From NCBI GenBank assembly GCA_903929425.1, contig CAIYUO010000062.1, positions 1 through 52,552 of the forward strand: a DNA stretch of 52,552 bases. Direction: 5' to 3'. This DNA comes from an uncultured Bacteroidota bacterium (GTDB lineage Bacteria > Bacteroidota > Bacteroidia > Chitinophagales > Chitinophagaceae). A model generated the notes under the pieces. The model ran no database searches. It saw only the letters and a program-made list of their open reading frames with translations, and was not told the DNA's origin. Shown piece by piece: positions 26,192-33,876 of this stretch; the stretch's first letter is position 1; every line of letters starts with the position of its first letter. The position numbers and the translations under genes are program-made.

Positions 26192-27475
26192 TTATAATTT
26201 AGATTTATAAACTACCCCATCCTTCATAACGAAGTTTACTTTACCCATTACTTCAACATTTGTAATAGGGTCACCATCCACTGCGATAATATCAGCTAAC
26301 TTATTTTTCTCAATGCTACCTAAAATAGCTTGTGTGCCCATAAGGTCAGCAGCATTCCAAGTTGCAGCTTGAATGGCTTCAATCATTGGCATACCCGCTT
26401 CGGTCATATACACAAACTCCTTCCAATTTTTACCATGTTTGAAAACACCTGCATCAGTTCCAAATGCAATCTTAACCCCAGCCTTATATGCTTTAGCAAA
26501 AGTGTTTTGTATTTTAGGTCCGATTTCTAAAGCTTTTTTAGCAACTACTGGAGGATAATAACCAGGCATTTTTGCTGAATCGGAAGCCGATTTTCCAGCA
26601 ATAATAGTTGGTACTAAATAAGTGCCATATTGTTTCATTAAAGGAAAAATAGACTCATCCATCAAAGTACCGTGTTCAATTGAATTTACACCGCCAATAA
26701 TTGCTCGTCTCATTGCTTCCACTCCATGACAATGTGCAGCCACTTTAAAGCCATAGTCCTTAGCAGCTGAAGTAATTGCTTTTACTTCCTCAATGGTAAA
26801 CTGCGGATTCTCACCACTTGCTGCCATGCTTAAAACACCTCCACTTGCTGTAATTTTAATCACATCACTTCCTTCTTTATATCTTTGTCTTACAGCTTTA
26901 TAGGCATCTTCAACTCCATTCACAACACCTTCTTTAGGTCCTGGATCACCCATTAAGTCTTCTCTATAACCATTTGTTGGATCAGCGTGTCCACCAGTTG
27001 TAGCAATTGCTTTCCCTGCAGTATAAAGTCTTGGGCCAATAACGGTACCTTTTTGAATTGCTTTTCTTAATGAAATATTTGCACCAGATCCACCTAAATC
27101 ACGAACCGATGTAAAACCTGACATCAATGTAGTTTGTGCTATGGGTATAGACGAAAATGCATAATCGGAAGTGTTCATTGTAAACTCATCAAGGTAATGA
27201 CTTGGGCTAGGGTCACCTTCAATATGAACATGCATATCCATTAAACCGGGCATCACCGTGCTTGATTTTAAATCAATGGTTTTATCATTCGCACCTGCCT
27301 TGGCATATCCATCAAGGATGTCAATTATTTTGTTGCCTTCAATGACAATTGTTTTTTCTTTTAATACCTGCAATTGTTTAACATCAATTAGTTGACCACA
27401 ATGCAAATATGTTTTTTGAGCAAAAGTTGAAATCAAACTTAATCCCAAAATCATCGTTAATAAAAAGCGTTGCAT
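26192..27475 (-). CDS. Exported amidohydrolase (imidazolonepropionase/prolidase-like)
   Basis: A 427-residue metal-dependent hydrolase with a signal peptide (RFLLTMILGLSLISTFAQ). Metal-ligand motifs are MPGLMDMHVHIE (HxH, about residues 77-86), AAHCHGVEAM, NSIEHGTLMD and FGTDAGVF with the final catalytic aspartate. This is the amidohydrolase subgroup of secreted Xaa-Pro dipeptidase/imidazolonepropionase-like proteins; the substrate cannot be read from sequence. The periplasmic location suggests scavenging of peptides or related amides. The gene is followed by rluA-like on the opposite strand and preceded by the peroxiredoxin gene with a possible terminator between. Confidence 0.88.
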   Translation of the reverse strand: MQRFLLTMILGLSLISTFAQKTYLHCGQLIDVKQLQVLKEKTIVIEGNKIIDILDGYAKAGANDKTIDLKSSTVMPGLMDMHVHIEGDPSPSHYLDEFTMNTSDYAFSSIPIAQTTLMSGFTSVRDLGGSGANISLRKAIQKGTVIGPRLYTAGKAIATTGGHADPTNGYREDLMGDPGPKEGVVNGVEDAYKAVRQRYKEGSDVIKITASGGVLSMAASGENPQFTIEEVKAITSAAKDYGFKVAAHCHGVEAMRRAIIGGVNSIEHGTLMDESIFPLMKQYGTYLVPTIIAGKSASDSAKMPGYYPPVVAKKALEIGPKIQNTFAKAYKAGVKIAFGTDAGVFKHGKNWKEFVYMTEAGMPMIEAIQAATWNAADLMGTQAILGSIEKNKLADIIAVDGDPITNVEVMGKVNFVMKDGVVYKSKL

Positions 27476-27509
27476 ATTTTTTATTTATTAGTTAAGAATT
27501 TAAATATAC

Positions 27510-27537
27510 AAAAAATCCCCCTCCGCTTTAATGGAGT
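27510..27537 (-). terminator. Possible terminator after the peroxiredoxin gene
   Basis: CTCC (27521-27524) and GGAG (27533-27536) form a short stem around an 8-base loop; read on the minus strand it is followed by five G/GA bases and a T-run (27510-27515). The stem is short, so the call is tentative. Confidence 0.4.
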
Positions 27538-27542
27538 GTATT

Positions 27543-28178
27543 TTATTTGTTTGGTTGTGGGGTATATCGTAAGTATGGTTTTACAATATTTAACCCTTTA
27601 GGAAACTTTACTAATGCGTCCTCTGTTTTAACAGCTGGTACCACAATTACATCTTCACCCTCCACCCAATTAGCAGGTGTTGCCACGCTGTAATTAGCTG
27701 TCAATTGTAAAGAATCAATGACCCTTAATACCTCTACAAAATTTCTTCCCGTTGAAGCTGGATAGGTAATTGTTAATTTAATTTTTTTATCGGGTCCAAT
27801 TATAAATAAAGAACGAACCGTAAAAGTTTCAGATGCATTTGGATGAATCATATCATAAGCATTCGCAACAGCAAGATCTTCATCGGCAATAATTGGAAAA
27901 CCAACATGAACATGCTGTGTTTCATCAATATCCTTAATCCAACTTTTATGACTTTCAACACCATCAACACTTAACGCCAGTACTTTTACATTTCGTTTTG
28001 CAAATTCTTCTTGTAATGCAGCAGTGCGTCCTAACTCAGTAGTACAAACGGGCGTAAAGTCAGCAGGATGTGAAAATAAAATACCCCAGCTATCTCCTAA
28101 ATATTCATGAAAGCTAATGTCTCCTATACTTGTTTTTGCTTTAAAGTCTGGTGCAATATCCCCTAATCTTAAACTCAT
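27543..28178 (-). CDS. 1-Cys peroxiredoxin (Prx6 type)
   Basis: A 211-residue peroxidase that reduces hydrogen peroxide and organic hydroperoxides. The peroxidatic cysteine is C45 in HPADFTPVCTTELGR, and there is no other cysteine in the chain, so it is a 1-Cys enzyme that must be reduced by an external thiol or ascorbate. The C-terminal domain (NWVEGEDVIVVPAV) is typical of Prx6. Its promoter region carries a full -7 box and a perfect 7-1-7 dyad, so it is likely regulated. It stands alone on the minus strand. Confidence 0.95.
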   Translation of the reverse strand: MSLRLGDIAPDFKAKTSIGDISFHEYLGDSWGILFSHPADFTPVCTTELGRTAALQEEFAKRNVKVLALSVDGVESHKSWIKDIDETQHVHVGFPIIADEDLAVANAYDMIHPNASETFTVRSLFIIGPDKKIKLTITYPASTGRNFVEVLRVIDSLQLTANYSVATPANWVEGEDVIVVPAVKTEDALVKFPKGLNIVKPYLRYTPQPNK

Positions 28179-28227
28179 AACTAATAATTTATACTTTGAT
28201 TAAATGCTCATTTATAGAACGAGAATA

Positions 28228-28235
28228 CAAAGATA
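28228..28235 (-). promoter_or_regulatory. -7 box of the peroxiredoxin gene
   Basis: TATCTTTG on the minus strand is a full match to the Bacteroidota -7 consensus, 49 bases before the ATG. No TTG lies at the -33 position; instead that place is taken by the dyad at 28244-28258, which hints at an activator- or repressor-controlled promoter. Confidence 0.55.
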
Positions 28236-28243
28236 CATATTTC

Positions 28244-28258
28244 CTACTAATTTAGTAG
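28244..28258. promoter_or_regulatory. Candidate operator dyad in the peroxiredoxin promoter
   Basis: CTACTAATTTAGTAG is a perfect inverted repeat (7-base arms, one central base). It covers the spacer and the -33 position of the promoter whose -7 box is at 28228-28235. The regulator is unknown; a dimeric redox-responsive factor such as an Rrf2-type protein is one guess. Confidence 0.5.
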
Positions 28259-28337
28259 ACTTTTATTTATCTTTTTTTAAAGAATCTTTATAAGAGCATT
28301 TTTTGGACTTAAAATTGAAATGTAAGGCAGCATGAAA

Positions 28338-28865
28338 CTATTTCCCTTCATCTGCATATAAATCTAATAACCCATCAGGTAATTCAACCTGCACAATTTT
28401 TTTTGTGTGGCTTACCCCTTTTAAGCTTTCCTCATGTAAAGGGATATAAGCTTCCTGTCCATTATATAATATGGTCACCATTAATTGGTGAGGTTGTTCG
28501 ATTACTTCTTGTATTACACCAATATTTTTTCCTGCTTCTTGCACCATATAACCAAGTAATGCTAATGGTGAATTTTTTTCAACTAGTTTTTGAAAGTCTG
28601 CTTGCGGTAACCAAACTTTTTTACTTGTTAAAAAATTGGCTGCCTCTCTAGTTTTTACGCCTTCGATTTGCAAGTGGGTAATGGTGTCGGTTTTAGCACT
28701 AGCCGACTCAATAAAATAAGGAATAAAACTTCCTGCTTTTTGTTCTACAAATAATGCTTCCACTCCTTTAAAGTGAATGGGTTGACCCAATGCATGTTCT
28801 AATATCACTGCACCAGCAACACCATGTGGTGCTACTAATTTTCCAATATGGATATACTCACTCAT
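28338..28865 (-). CDS. rimM: 16S rRNA processing protein RimM
   Basis: A 175-residue factor needed for late maturation of the 30S subunit; it binds ribosomal protein S19. The N-terminal RimM domain opens with YIHIGKLVAPHGVAGAV (residues about 3-20) and the PRC-barrel domain lies around 95-170 (LLGYMVQEAGKNIGVIQEV, EAYIPLHEESL). The start at 28865 (MSEYIHIG) is chosen over an in-frame upstream ATG at 28922, because the -7 box lies between them. It follows rpsP on the same strand but a terminator and its own promoter separate the two. Confidence 0.95.
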   Translation of the reverse strand: MSEYIHIGKLVAPHGVAGAVILEHALGQPIHFKGVEALFVEQKAGSFIPYFIESASAKTDTITHLQIEGVKTREAANFLTSKKVWLPQADFQKLVEKNSPLALLGYMVQEAGKNIGVIQEVIEQPHQLMVTILYNGQEAYIPLHEESLKGVSHTKKIVQVELPDGLLDLYADEGK

Positions 28866-28868
28866 GCG

Positions 28869-28876
28869 CAAATTTA
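28869..28876 (-). promoter_or_regulatory. rimM -7 box abutting its start codon
   Basis: TAAATTTG on the minus strand is a full consensus match and ends 3 bases before the rimM ATG, predicting a leaderless mRNA. No -33 TTG is seen at 17-21 bases, which lowers confidence. Confidence 0.5.
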
Positions 28877-28903
28877 AAGCATTTAATAAGAAATAGGCTC
28901 CAT

Positions 28904-28940
28904 AAAAAACCCCAGCTTCCAAAAGGAAACCGGGGCTTTT
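28904..28940 (-). terminator. Intrinsic terminator after rpsP
   Basis: A stem of about 16 pairs, with two G-T pairs, is formed by 28904-28920 and 28925-28940 around a loop of four A; CCCC/GGGG makes the core. Read on the minus strand it ends in six T. It lies 78 bases beyond the rpsP stop and just upstream of the rimM promoter. Confidence 0.85.
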
Positions 28941-29017
28941 AAAGCTATGTTTAAACTTTTTTTTCAGTTATCAGTTGCAATTACTGCAACTCGTGCATCG
29001 CTTGCTTTCGCAACCTC

Positions 29018-29548
29018 TTATTCAGCAGCTGGAGTTGCCTCAGCAGCCGCTTCAGCAGCTGGTGCTTCTGGAGCAGCAGTTTCTTCCACTGCATCAGTTG
29101 CGTTCGCAACTACTTCTTCCGCTACTGGCTCAGCAACTTTCTTTACAACAGGTACGTACACTTTTTTAGCAGCTTGTGCTTTTTTGTGCGCATCGTTTTT
29201 AGAAGCTACTTGTGATTCATGCTCAGCATACCAAGTTTGGAACTTAGCCATTGCTGTTGCATCATCAAATAAGCCTAATTTAACACCACGTAATAAGTGT
29301 TTCAAATAAAGTACACCTTTGAACGATAAAATCCTGTGAACGGTGTCTGTAGGTTGAGCACCTTTGTTTAACCACTCTAACGCTTTTTGACGATCTAATT
29401 CGATTGTTGCAGGAACTGTTAAAGGATTGTAAGTACCAATTTTTTGGATGAATTTACCATCTCTTGGTGCGCGTCCGTCGGCCACTACTATGAAGTAGAA
29501 TGGTCTTTTTTTACTACCATGACGCTGTAGTCTGATCTTTACTGCCAT
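29018..29548 (-). CDS. rpsP: 30S ribosomal protein S16 with long Ala/Glu C-terminal tail
   Basis: A 176-residue S16. The first 80 residues are the normal S16 fold ([33 protein letters not shown]). The remaining 95 residues are an extension: a helical part ([20 protein letters not shown]), a basic stretch, and a final low-complexity part of Ala, Glu, Pro and Val. Extended S16 proteins of this kind occur in Bacteroidota. The start at 29548 is the conserved MAVKIRLQ, not the longer frame from 29632. It is preceded by a candidate promoter and followed by a strong terminator, so it is probably a single-gene transcript. Confidence 0.96.
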   Translation of the reverse strand: MAVKIRLQRHGSKKRPFYFIVVADGRAPRDGKFIQKIGTYNPLTVPATIELDRQKALEWLNKGAQPTDTVHRILSFKGVLYLKHLLRGVKLGLFDDATAMAKFQTWYAEHESQVASKNDAHKKAQAAKKVYVPVVKKVAEPVAEEVVANATDAVEETAAPEAPAAEAAAEATPAAE

Positions 29549-29591
29549 TTTAAATAGAAATTTATAGGCGTTAACAAATAAGGTTGAGGCG

Positions 29592-29624
29592 CGAAGATAA
29601 TAGAAAGGGATGAATTCACCCAAA
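29592..29624 (-). promoter_or_regulatory. Candidate promoter for rpsP
   Basis: TTTG (29621-29624) on the minus strand, a 21-base spacer, then TATCTTCG (29592-29599), one mismatch from consensus, 43 bases before the ATG. Confidence 0.4.
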
Positions 29625-29708
29625 AAATCCAAGCTTATATGTAAATTATTTATCTAAATGAACAAAAAATGCAATGAAAATCAATGAATTACGTTAATTA
29701 TATCCCAC

Positions 29709-31037
29709 CTACTTTCTCATACCCGGCATTTTACTCATCATGGCTGAACCCATTGGACCATTCATCATTTTCATCATTTGCTTCATTTGATCAAACTGTT
29801 TCATGAAAGCATTGATTTCAGCAATCTCTTTTCCGGATCCACTCGCAATTCTTTGCTTACGACTTGGGGTCAATAAATCAGGATTTCTTCTTTCCATTAA
29901 AGTCATCGATTGAATAATTGCTTCCACTCCTTTAAAGGCATCGTCTTTAATATCTACATCTTTCAAACTCTTCCCCATACCAGGTATCATACCCATCAAA
30001 TCTTTCAAATTACCCATTTTTTTGATTTGCTGAATTTGGGTTAAAAAATCTTCAAAATCAAATTGATTCTTGCGAATTTTTTTCTCTAATTTTTTGGCAG
30101 CTTCTTCATCATATTGTGCTTGGGCTTTTTCAACTAATGAAGTAATATCACCCATTCCCAAAATTCTTTGGGCCATACGTTCAGGATAAAAAACATCCAA
30201 GGTGTCCATTTTCTCGCCACTGCTCATAAACTTAATGGGCTTGTTCACAGTGTACTTAATACTTAACGCCGCACCACCTCGAGTATCTCCATCCAACTTT
30301 GTTAAAACAACACCCGTAAAATTCAATCGATCGTTGAAAGCCTTTGCTGTATTGACTGCATCTTGTCCTGTCATTGAATCCACCACAAATAAAATTTCCT
30401 GTGGATGAATGGCAGATTTAATATTTGCAACCTCAGTCATCATTACTTCGTCAACTGCTAAACGACCAGCGGTATCTATAATGATAACATTTTTATTATT
30501 TTGTTTTGCATAAGCAATTGCATTTTGCGCAATGGAAACGGCATCTTTATTTTCTCTTTCAACAAAAACATCCACCCCAATTTGTTCTGCTAAAACAGTT
30601 AATTGATCCATCGCAGCAGGACGATAAATATCAGCGGCAACTAATAAAGGAGACTTTTTTTGAGCTTTTAAATAATTCGCTAATTTGCCCGAAAAAGTAG
30701 TCTTACCAGATCCTTGTAAACCTGCTACTAAAATGATAGTTGGATTTCCTGTTAAACTTAAAGGAGTTGCTTCCGATCCCATTAAGGCAGTTAATTCATC
30801 CTGCACAATTTTTACCATTAATTGACCCGGGCTTATAGCATTAATTACTTTCTCGCCAATTGCTTTTTCCTTTATACTATCTGTAAACTCCTTTGCTATC
30901 TTAAAATTTACATCGGCATCTAGTAACGCTTTTCTGATGTCTTTTAAGGTATTAGCAACATTCAATTCATTGATACGCGCCTGACCTTTCAGGTGCTTAA
31001 ATGCTGATTCTAATTTTTCACTTAGGCTATTAAACAT
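29709..31037 (-). CDS. ffh: Signal recognition particle protein Ffh
   Basis: A 442-residue GTPase that binds signal sequences on the ribosome and delivers them to FtsY at the membrane. The N-domain is residues 1 to about 90. GTPase motifs are GLQGSGKTT (106-114), DTAGR and TKLDGDTRGG. The Met-rich M-domain (about 295-442) ends MKQFDQMKQMMKMMNGPMG and MMSKMPGMRK, which forms the signal-sequence groove and binds 4.5S RNA. Length is normal. It is divergent from the START-like gene across 230 bases. Confidence 0.97.
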   Translation of the reverse strand: MFNSLSEKLESAFKHLKGQARINELNVANTLKDIRKALLDADVNFKIAKEFTDSIKEKAIGEKVINAISPGQLMVKIVQDELTALMGSEATPLSLTGNPTIILVAGLQGSGKTTFSGKLANYLKAQKKSPLLVAADIYRPAAMDQLTVLAEQIGVDVFVERENKDAVSIAQNAIAYAKQNNKNVIIIDTAGRLAVDEVMMTEVANIKSAIHPQEILFVVDSMTGQDAVNTAKAFNDRLNFTGVVLTKLDGDTRGGAALSIKYTVNKPIKFMSSGEKMDTLDVFYPERMAQRILGMGDITSLVEKAQAQYDEEAAKKLEKKIRKNQFDFEDFLTQIQQIKKMGNLKDLMGMIPGMGKSLKDVDIKDDAFKGVEAIIQSMTLMERRNPDLLTPSRKQRIASGSGKEIAEINAFMKQFDQMKQMMKMMNGPMGSAMMSKMPGMRK

Positions 31038-31056
31038 ATTTCATCATTAAGGGGTG

Positions 31057-31064
31057 TAAAGATA
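31057..31064 (-). promoter_or_regulatory. Candidate -7 box for ffh
   Basis: TATCTTTA on the minus strand, one mismatch from consensus, lies 19 bases before the ffh ATG. No clear -33. Confidence 0.4.
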
Positions 31065-31097
31065 AGTCAGGGTATTGATAAAAATTTTTGAAGTTCG

Positions 31098-31154
31098 TAA
31101 CTTATTTAAGTTAATGATTATCAATTACTTATAGGTTATTAGATTCAATTCTAA
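31098..31154. repeat. Two small inverted repeats between ffh and the START-like gene
   Basis: TAACTTATTTAAGTTA (31098-31113; 7-base arms, 2-base centre) and TTAGATTCAATTCTAA (31139-31154; 5-base arms) lie in the 230-base divergent region. They may be regulator sites, but the sequence is about 80% A+T, so chance palindromes are expected. I see nothing else in this gap apart from the two promoters. Confidence 0.3.
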
Positions 31155-31197
31155 ATACATATTATCAGTTTGTTAACTAATAAATATTGAAAAATAC

Positions 31198-31227
31198 TTG
31201 GAAGCTAGTCTTTAATTATTATTATTG
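31198..31227 (+). promoter_or_regulatory. Candidate promoter for the START-like/lptF/sodA run
   Basis: TTG (31198-31200), exactly 19 bases, then TATTATTG (31220-31227), one mismatch from TAnnTTTG. It lies 40 bases before the ATG at 31268. Confidence 0.45.
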
Positions 31228-31267
31228 CACCTAACGAGCTAATTAAAAAGAGGTTATCGATTATTAT

Positions 31268-31651
31268 ATGAGTAAGAAACAATTATTTACTTTAGAGTTT
31301 CCAGTGAGATGTTCACCAGGTATATTATTTGAATTCCTTTCAACAGCATCAGGATTACAAGAGTGGTTTGCTGATAGAGTAGATGAATGGGAAAATGTAT
31401 TCAGCTTTTCATGGAATGGAGGCGAACCTGATAAGGCTGAAATCCTAGACCAAGAAGAAGATAAATTTATTCGCTTCAGATGGTTGCATAGTGAAAAAAA
31501 TGAGTATTTCGAGTTCAAAGTTGAAAAGACTGAGATTTCAAATCAAACAATCCTAATTATTAAGGATTTTGCAGAAAAAAATGAAATCAAGGATCAAAGT
31601 CAATTATGGGAGTATCAAATAAAAGACCTTTTTCATCGTATAGGAAGTTAG
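31268..31651 (+). CDS. START-like/AHSA1-type domain protein
   Basis: A 127-residue soluble protein that resembles the Bacteroidota branch of the START/Bet v1-like (AHSA1) superfamily: LEFPVRCSPGILFEFLSTAS, then GLQEWFADRVD, and a beta-rich middle with a C-terminal long helix (QSQLWEYQIKDLFHRIGS). Proteins with this fold bind hydrophobic ligands in a cavity or act as co-chaperones; no ligand can be named. It is the first gene of a plus-strand run and ends 10 bases before the LptF/G-type gene, so a link to envelope lipid transport is possible but unproven. Confidence 0.75.
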   Translation: MSKKQLFTLEFPVRCSPGILFEFLSTASGLQEWFADRVDEWENVFSFSWNGGEPDKAEILDQEEDKFIRFRWLHSEKNEYFEFKVEKTEISNQTILIIKDFAEKNEIKDQSQLWEYQIKDLFHRIGS

Positions 31652-31661
31652 TGCTAAAAAT

Positions 31662-33089
31662 TTGTTCAAAAAATTAGACATACTAATATTAAAGGCTTTT
31701 ATAGGGCCTTTCTTGGCAGCACTTACCATTTCTACCTTTGTGCTGACGATGCAATTTTTTTGGCTTTACATTGATGACCTAGTTGGTAAAGGTCTTGACA
31801 CAATTACAATTTTAGAGCTTATTGGTTTAGTATCAGCTACCACTTTCACCACTGCATTGCCTTTGGCATTGTTGTTTTCATCCATCATGACTTTTGGGAA
31901 TTTAGGAGAAAGTTTTGAATTAATTGCCATTAAAGCAGCTGGCATTCCTTTGATTAGATTCATGCGCCCACTATTTATATTCACCATTTTTTTATCGGGC
32001 ATTGCATTTTTATTTGCAAACAATATTATTCCTGTGACGCAAATGAAATTAACTTCTTTGAAGTACGAAATCATTGTTTCAAAACCTGCATTAGATATTA
32101 AGGAAGGTGTTTTTTATGATAAAATTGAAGGGTATGTCATAAAGTTAGGAAAAAAAGAATCAAACGATAGTATCATTCGCAATATTGTAATTTTTGAGAA
32201 AAAATTTAATCTCCAGGACAATATGCTTGTTGCAGAATCAGGAGTGATGAGGGTTTCCAAGGACAAAAAGTTTTTAGAATTTATCATGTATAATGGATGG
32301 AGATACCAAGAAAGAGGTTTAAAAAATACCACTAATACCGAATTCACTAGGCTCTATTTTAAAGAATATAAAAAAGTTTTTAACCTTAGTAGTTTCCAAA
32401 TGAATAAGGGGAGTGATAATATTTATGATCCTAAAATGTTAAGTGTTCGTCAACTAGGTTTTGCGATTGACTCCTTAAAAAACTATGATAGTTTTTATAC
32501 CAAAAAAATGATTCGTGAAGTAGTTCCCTATTTAAGATTTATGACTTACAAGGACAGTGCTAAAGTTTTTGCTGCTTTTAAAAACACCAAAAAAATTCAA
32601 AATTTCAGTGAAATTGTACCTGATTCTACTTCCAAAAATATCATTGAAGCATTAGGTTATCAATTTTCCTCGGTTCTCAATAATATTGGTGCTATCAGAG
32701 ACAATTATAAAGCAAATGAGCGAGCAGGTGCTACACATGCTATTGAATGGCACCGAAAATTCACTTTATCCTTTGCTTGTATTGTACTTTTTTTAATTGG
32801 AGCACCCCTGGGTTCGATTATTAGAAAAGGAGGTTTAGGAACTCCATTAGTACTTGCCATTGTATTTTTTGTAGTGTTTTTTCTGCTTAATAATTTTGGC
32901 GAAAAATTTGCAAAATCAGGCGAATGGAGTGTATATAAAGGTATGTGGTTGTCCTCCGCTATATTAATTCCTGTAGGTGCTTTTTTAACCTATAAGGCTA
33001 TGCGTGATTCCCAGTTATTTAACCAAGAATTTTACTATCGACTATTACAGCCAATTAAAGTAACTTTACGGAAGTACTTTAAAAAATAA
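31662..33089 (+). CDS. LptF/LptG-family permease
   Basis: A 475-residue inner-membrane protein of the YjgP/YjgQ family that, with LptB ATPase, extracts lipopolysaccharide and passes it to LptC. The start is TTG at 31662 (FKKLDILILKAFIGPFLAAL), since the frame is closed by TAG at 31641 and has no ATG or GTG. There are three helices in residues 10-125, a large periplasmic domain about 130-345, and three helices in the last 110 residues (FTLSFACIVLFLIGAPLGSI). The periplasmic part is longer than in E. coli LptF (366 residues in total). It precedes sodA by 4 bases. Confidence 0.88.
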   Translation: MFKKLDILILKAFIGPFLAALTISTFVLTMQFFWLYIDDLVGKGLDTITILELIGLVSATTFTTALPLALLFSSIMTFGNLGESFELIAIKAAGIPLIRFMRPLFIFTIFLSGIAFLFANNIIPVTQMKLTSLKYEIIVSKPALDIKEGVFYDKIEGYVIKLGKKESNDSIIRNIVIFEKKFNLQDNMLVAESGVMRVSKDKKFLEFIMYNGWRYQERGLKNTTNTEFTRLYFKEYKKVFNLSSFQMNKGSDNIYDPKMLSVRQLGFAIDSLKNYDSFYTKKMIREVVPYLRFMTYKDSAKVFAAFKNTKKIQNFSEIVPDSTSKNIIEALGYQFSSVLNNIGAIRDNYKANERAGATHAIEWHRKFTLSFACIVLFLIGAPLGSIIRKGGLGTPLVLAIVFFVVFFLLNNFGEKFAKSGEWSVYKGMWLSSAILIPVGAFLTYKAMRDSQLFNQEFYYRLLQPIKVTLRKYFKK

Positions 33090-33093
33090 CACC

Positions 33094-33828
33094 ATGAATA
33101 ATGCACAACAAAACAGACGCCAATTTTTAAGTAAAACTGGTAAAGCTGGTATTGCTTTTGCGACAATGCCTTTGTTTTCAAAAGTATATGCAGCCGATAC
33201 TATTTTGCAAGCATCAGAATACGCTCAACAACCTTTGCCTTATGCCTATAATGCATTAGAGCCATACATTGATGCAATGACTATGGAAATACATTATACC
33301 AAACACGCGGCAACTTATGCAAAAAACTTAGGGGATGCATGTGTTGCAGAAAAAGTAGATACTTCAAACACTTCTCTAATAAATTTATTGAGTTCGATTT
33401 CGAAATACAGTCCCAAAATGCGCAATAATGCTGGCGGACATTATAATCATGAATTGTTTTGGCAATTAATGAAACCAGCACCATCAACAGCTCCTTCAGG
33501 TACTTTAGTGGAAGCTATTAATAAAACTTTTGGTTCATTTGCTGAATTCCAAAAAGCCTTTGGCGAAGCAGCAAAAACTCGTTTTGGAAGTGGCTGGGCA
33601 TGGTTATTAGTAAAAAAAGATGGCAGCCTTGCCATTAGCTCAACACCTAATCAGGATAACCCATTAATGGATATTGCTGAGGTACAAGGAACGCCTTTAT
33701 TAGGTTTAGATGTTTGGGAGCACGCTTATTATTTAAAGTATCAAAACAAACGTCCCGACTATATTAATGCATGGTGGAATTTAGTAAACTGGGAATATGT
33801 TCAAAAAAGATTTTCTGAAGCAAAATAA
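33094..33828 (+). CDS. sodA: Tat-exported superoxide dismutase, Mn type
   Basis: A 244-residue Fe/Mn-family superoxide dismutase. The metal ligands are H67, H119, D206 and H210 (EIHYTKH, YNHELFW, LDVWEHAYY). NNAGGH (G115) and STPNQD (Q187) place the second-sphere glutamine where Mn enzymes carry it, not where Fe enzymes do. The N-terminus has a twin-arginine signal, NRRQFLSKTGKAGIAFATMP, followed by a cleavage-like VYAAD, so the folded enzyme is likely sent to the periplasm. It is 4 bases after the LptF/G gene, so the two are co-transcribed. Confidence 0.93.
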   Translation: MNNAQQNRRQFLSKTGKAGIAFATMPLFSKVYAADTILQASEYAQQPLPYAYNALEPYIDAMTMEIHYTKHAATYAKNLGDACVAEKVDTSNTSLINLLSSISKYSPKMRNNAGGHYNHELFWQLMKPAPSTAPSGTLVEAINKTFGSFAEFQKAFGEAAKTRFGSGWAWLLVKKDGSLAISSTPNQDNPLMDIAEVQGTPLLGLDVWEHAYYLKYQNKRPDYINAWWNLVNWEYVQKRFSEAK

Positions 33829-33876
33829 TTTTTTCTTTAATCGCTTTTTTATTGATTACATATTCAATTCCTTTAA

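Noticed and set aside
28866..28922. Upstream ATG for rimM
   Set aside because: The added residues are not RimM-like, and they would span the terminator and the -7 box.
28947..29309. Open frame on the plus strand coding an Ala/Ser-rich protein
   Set aside because: It is the antisense of the Ala/Glu-rich tail of rpsP; the composition is a mirror of that low-complexity sequence and there is no promoter.
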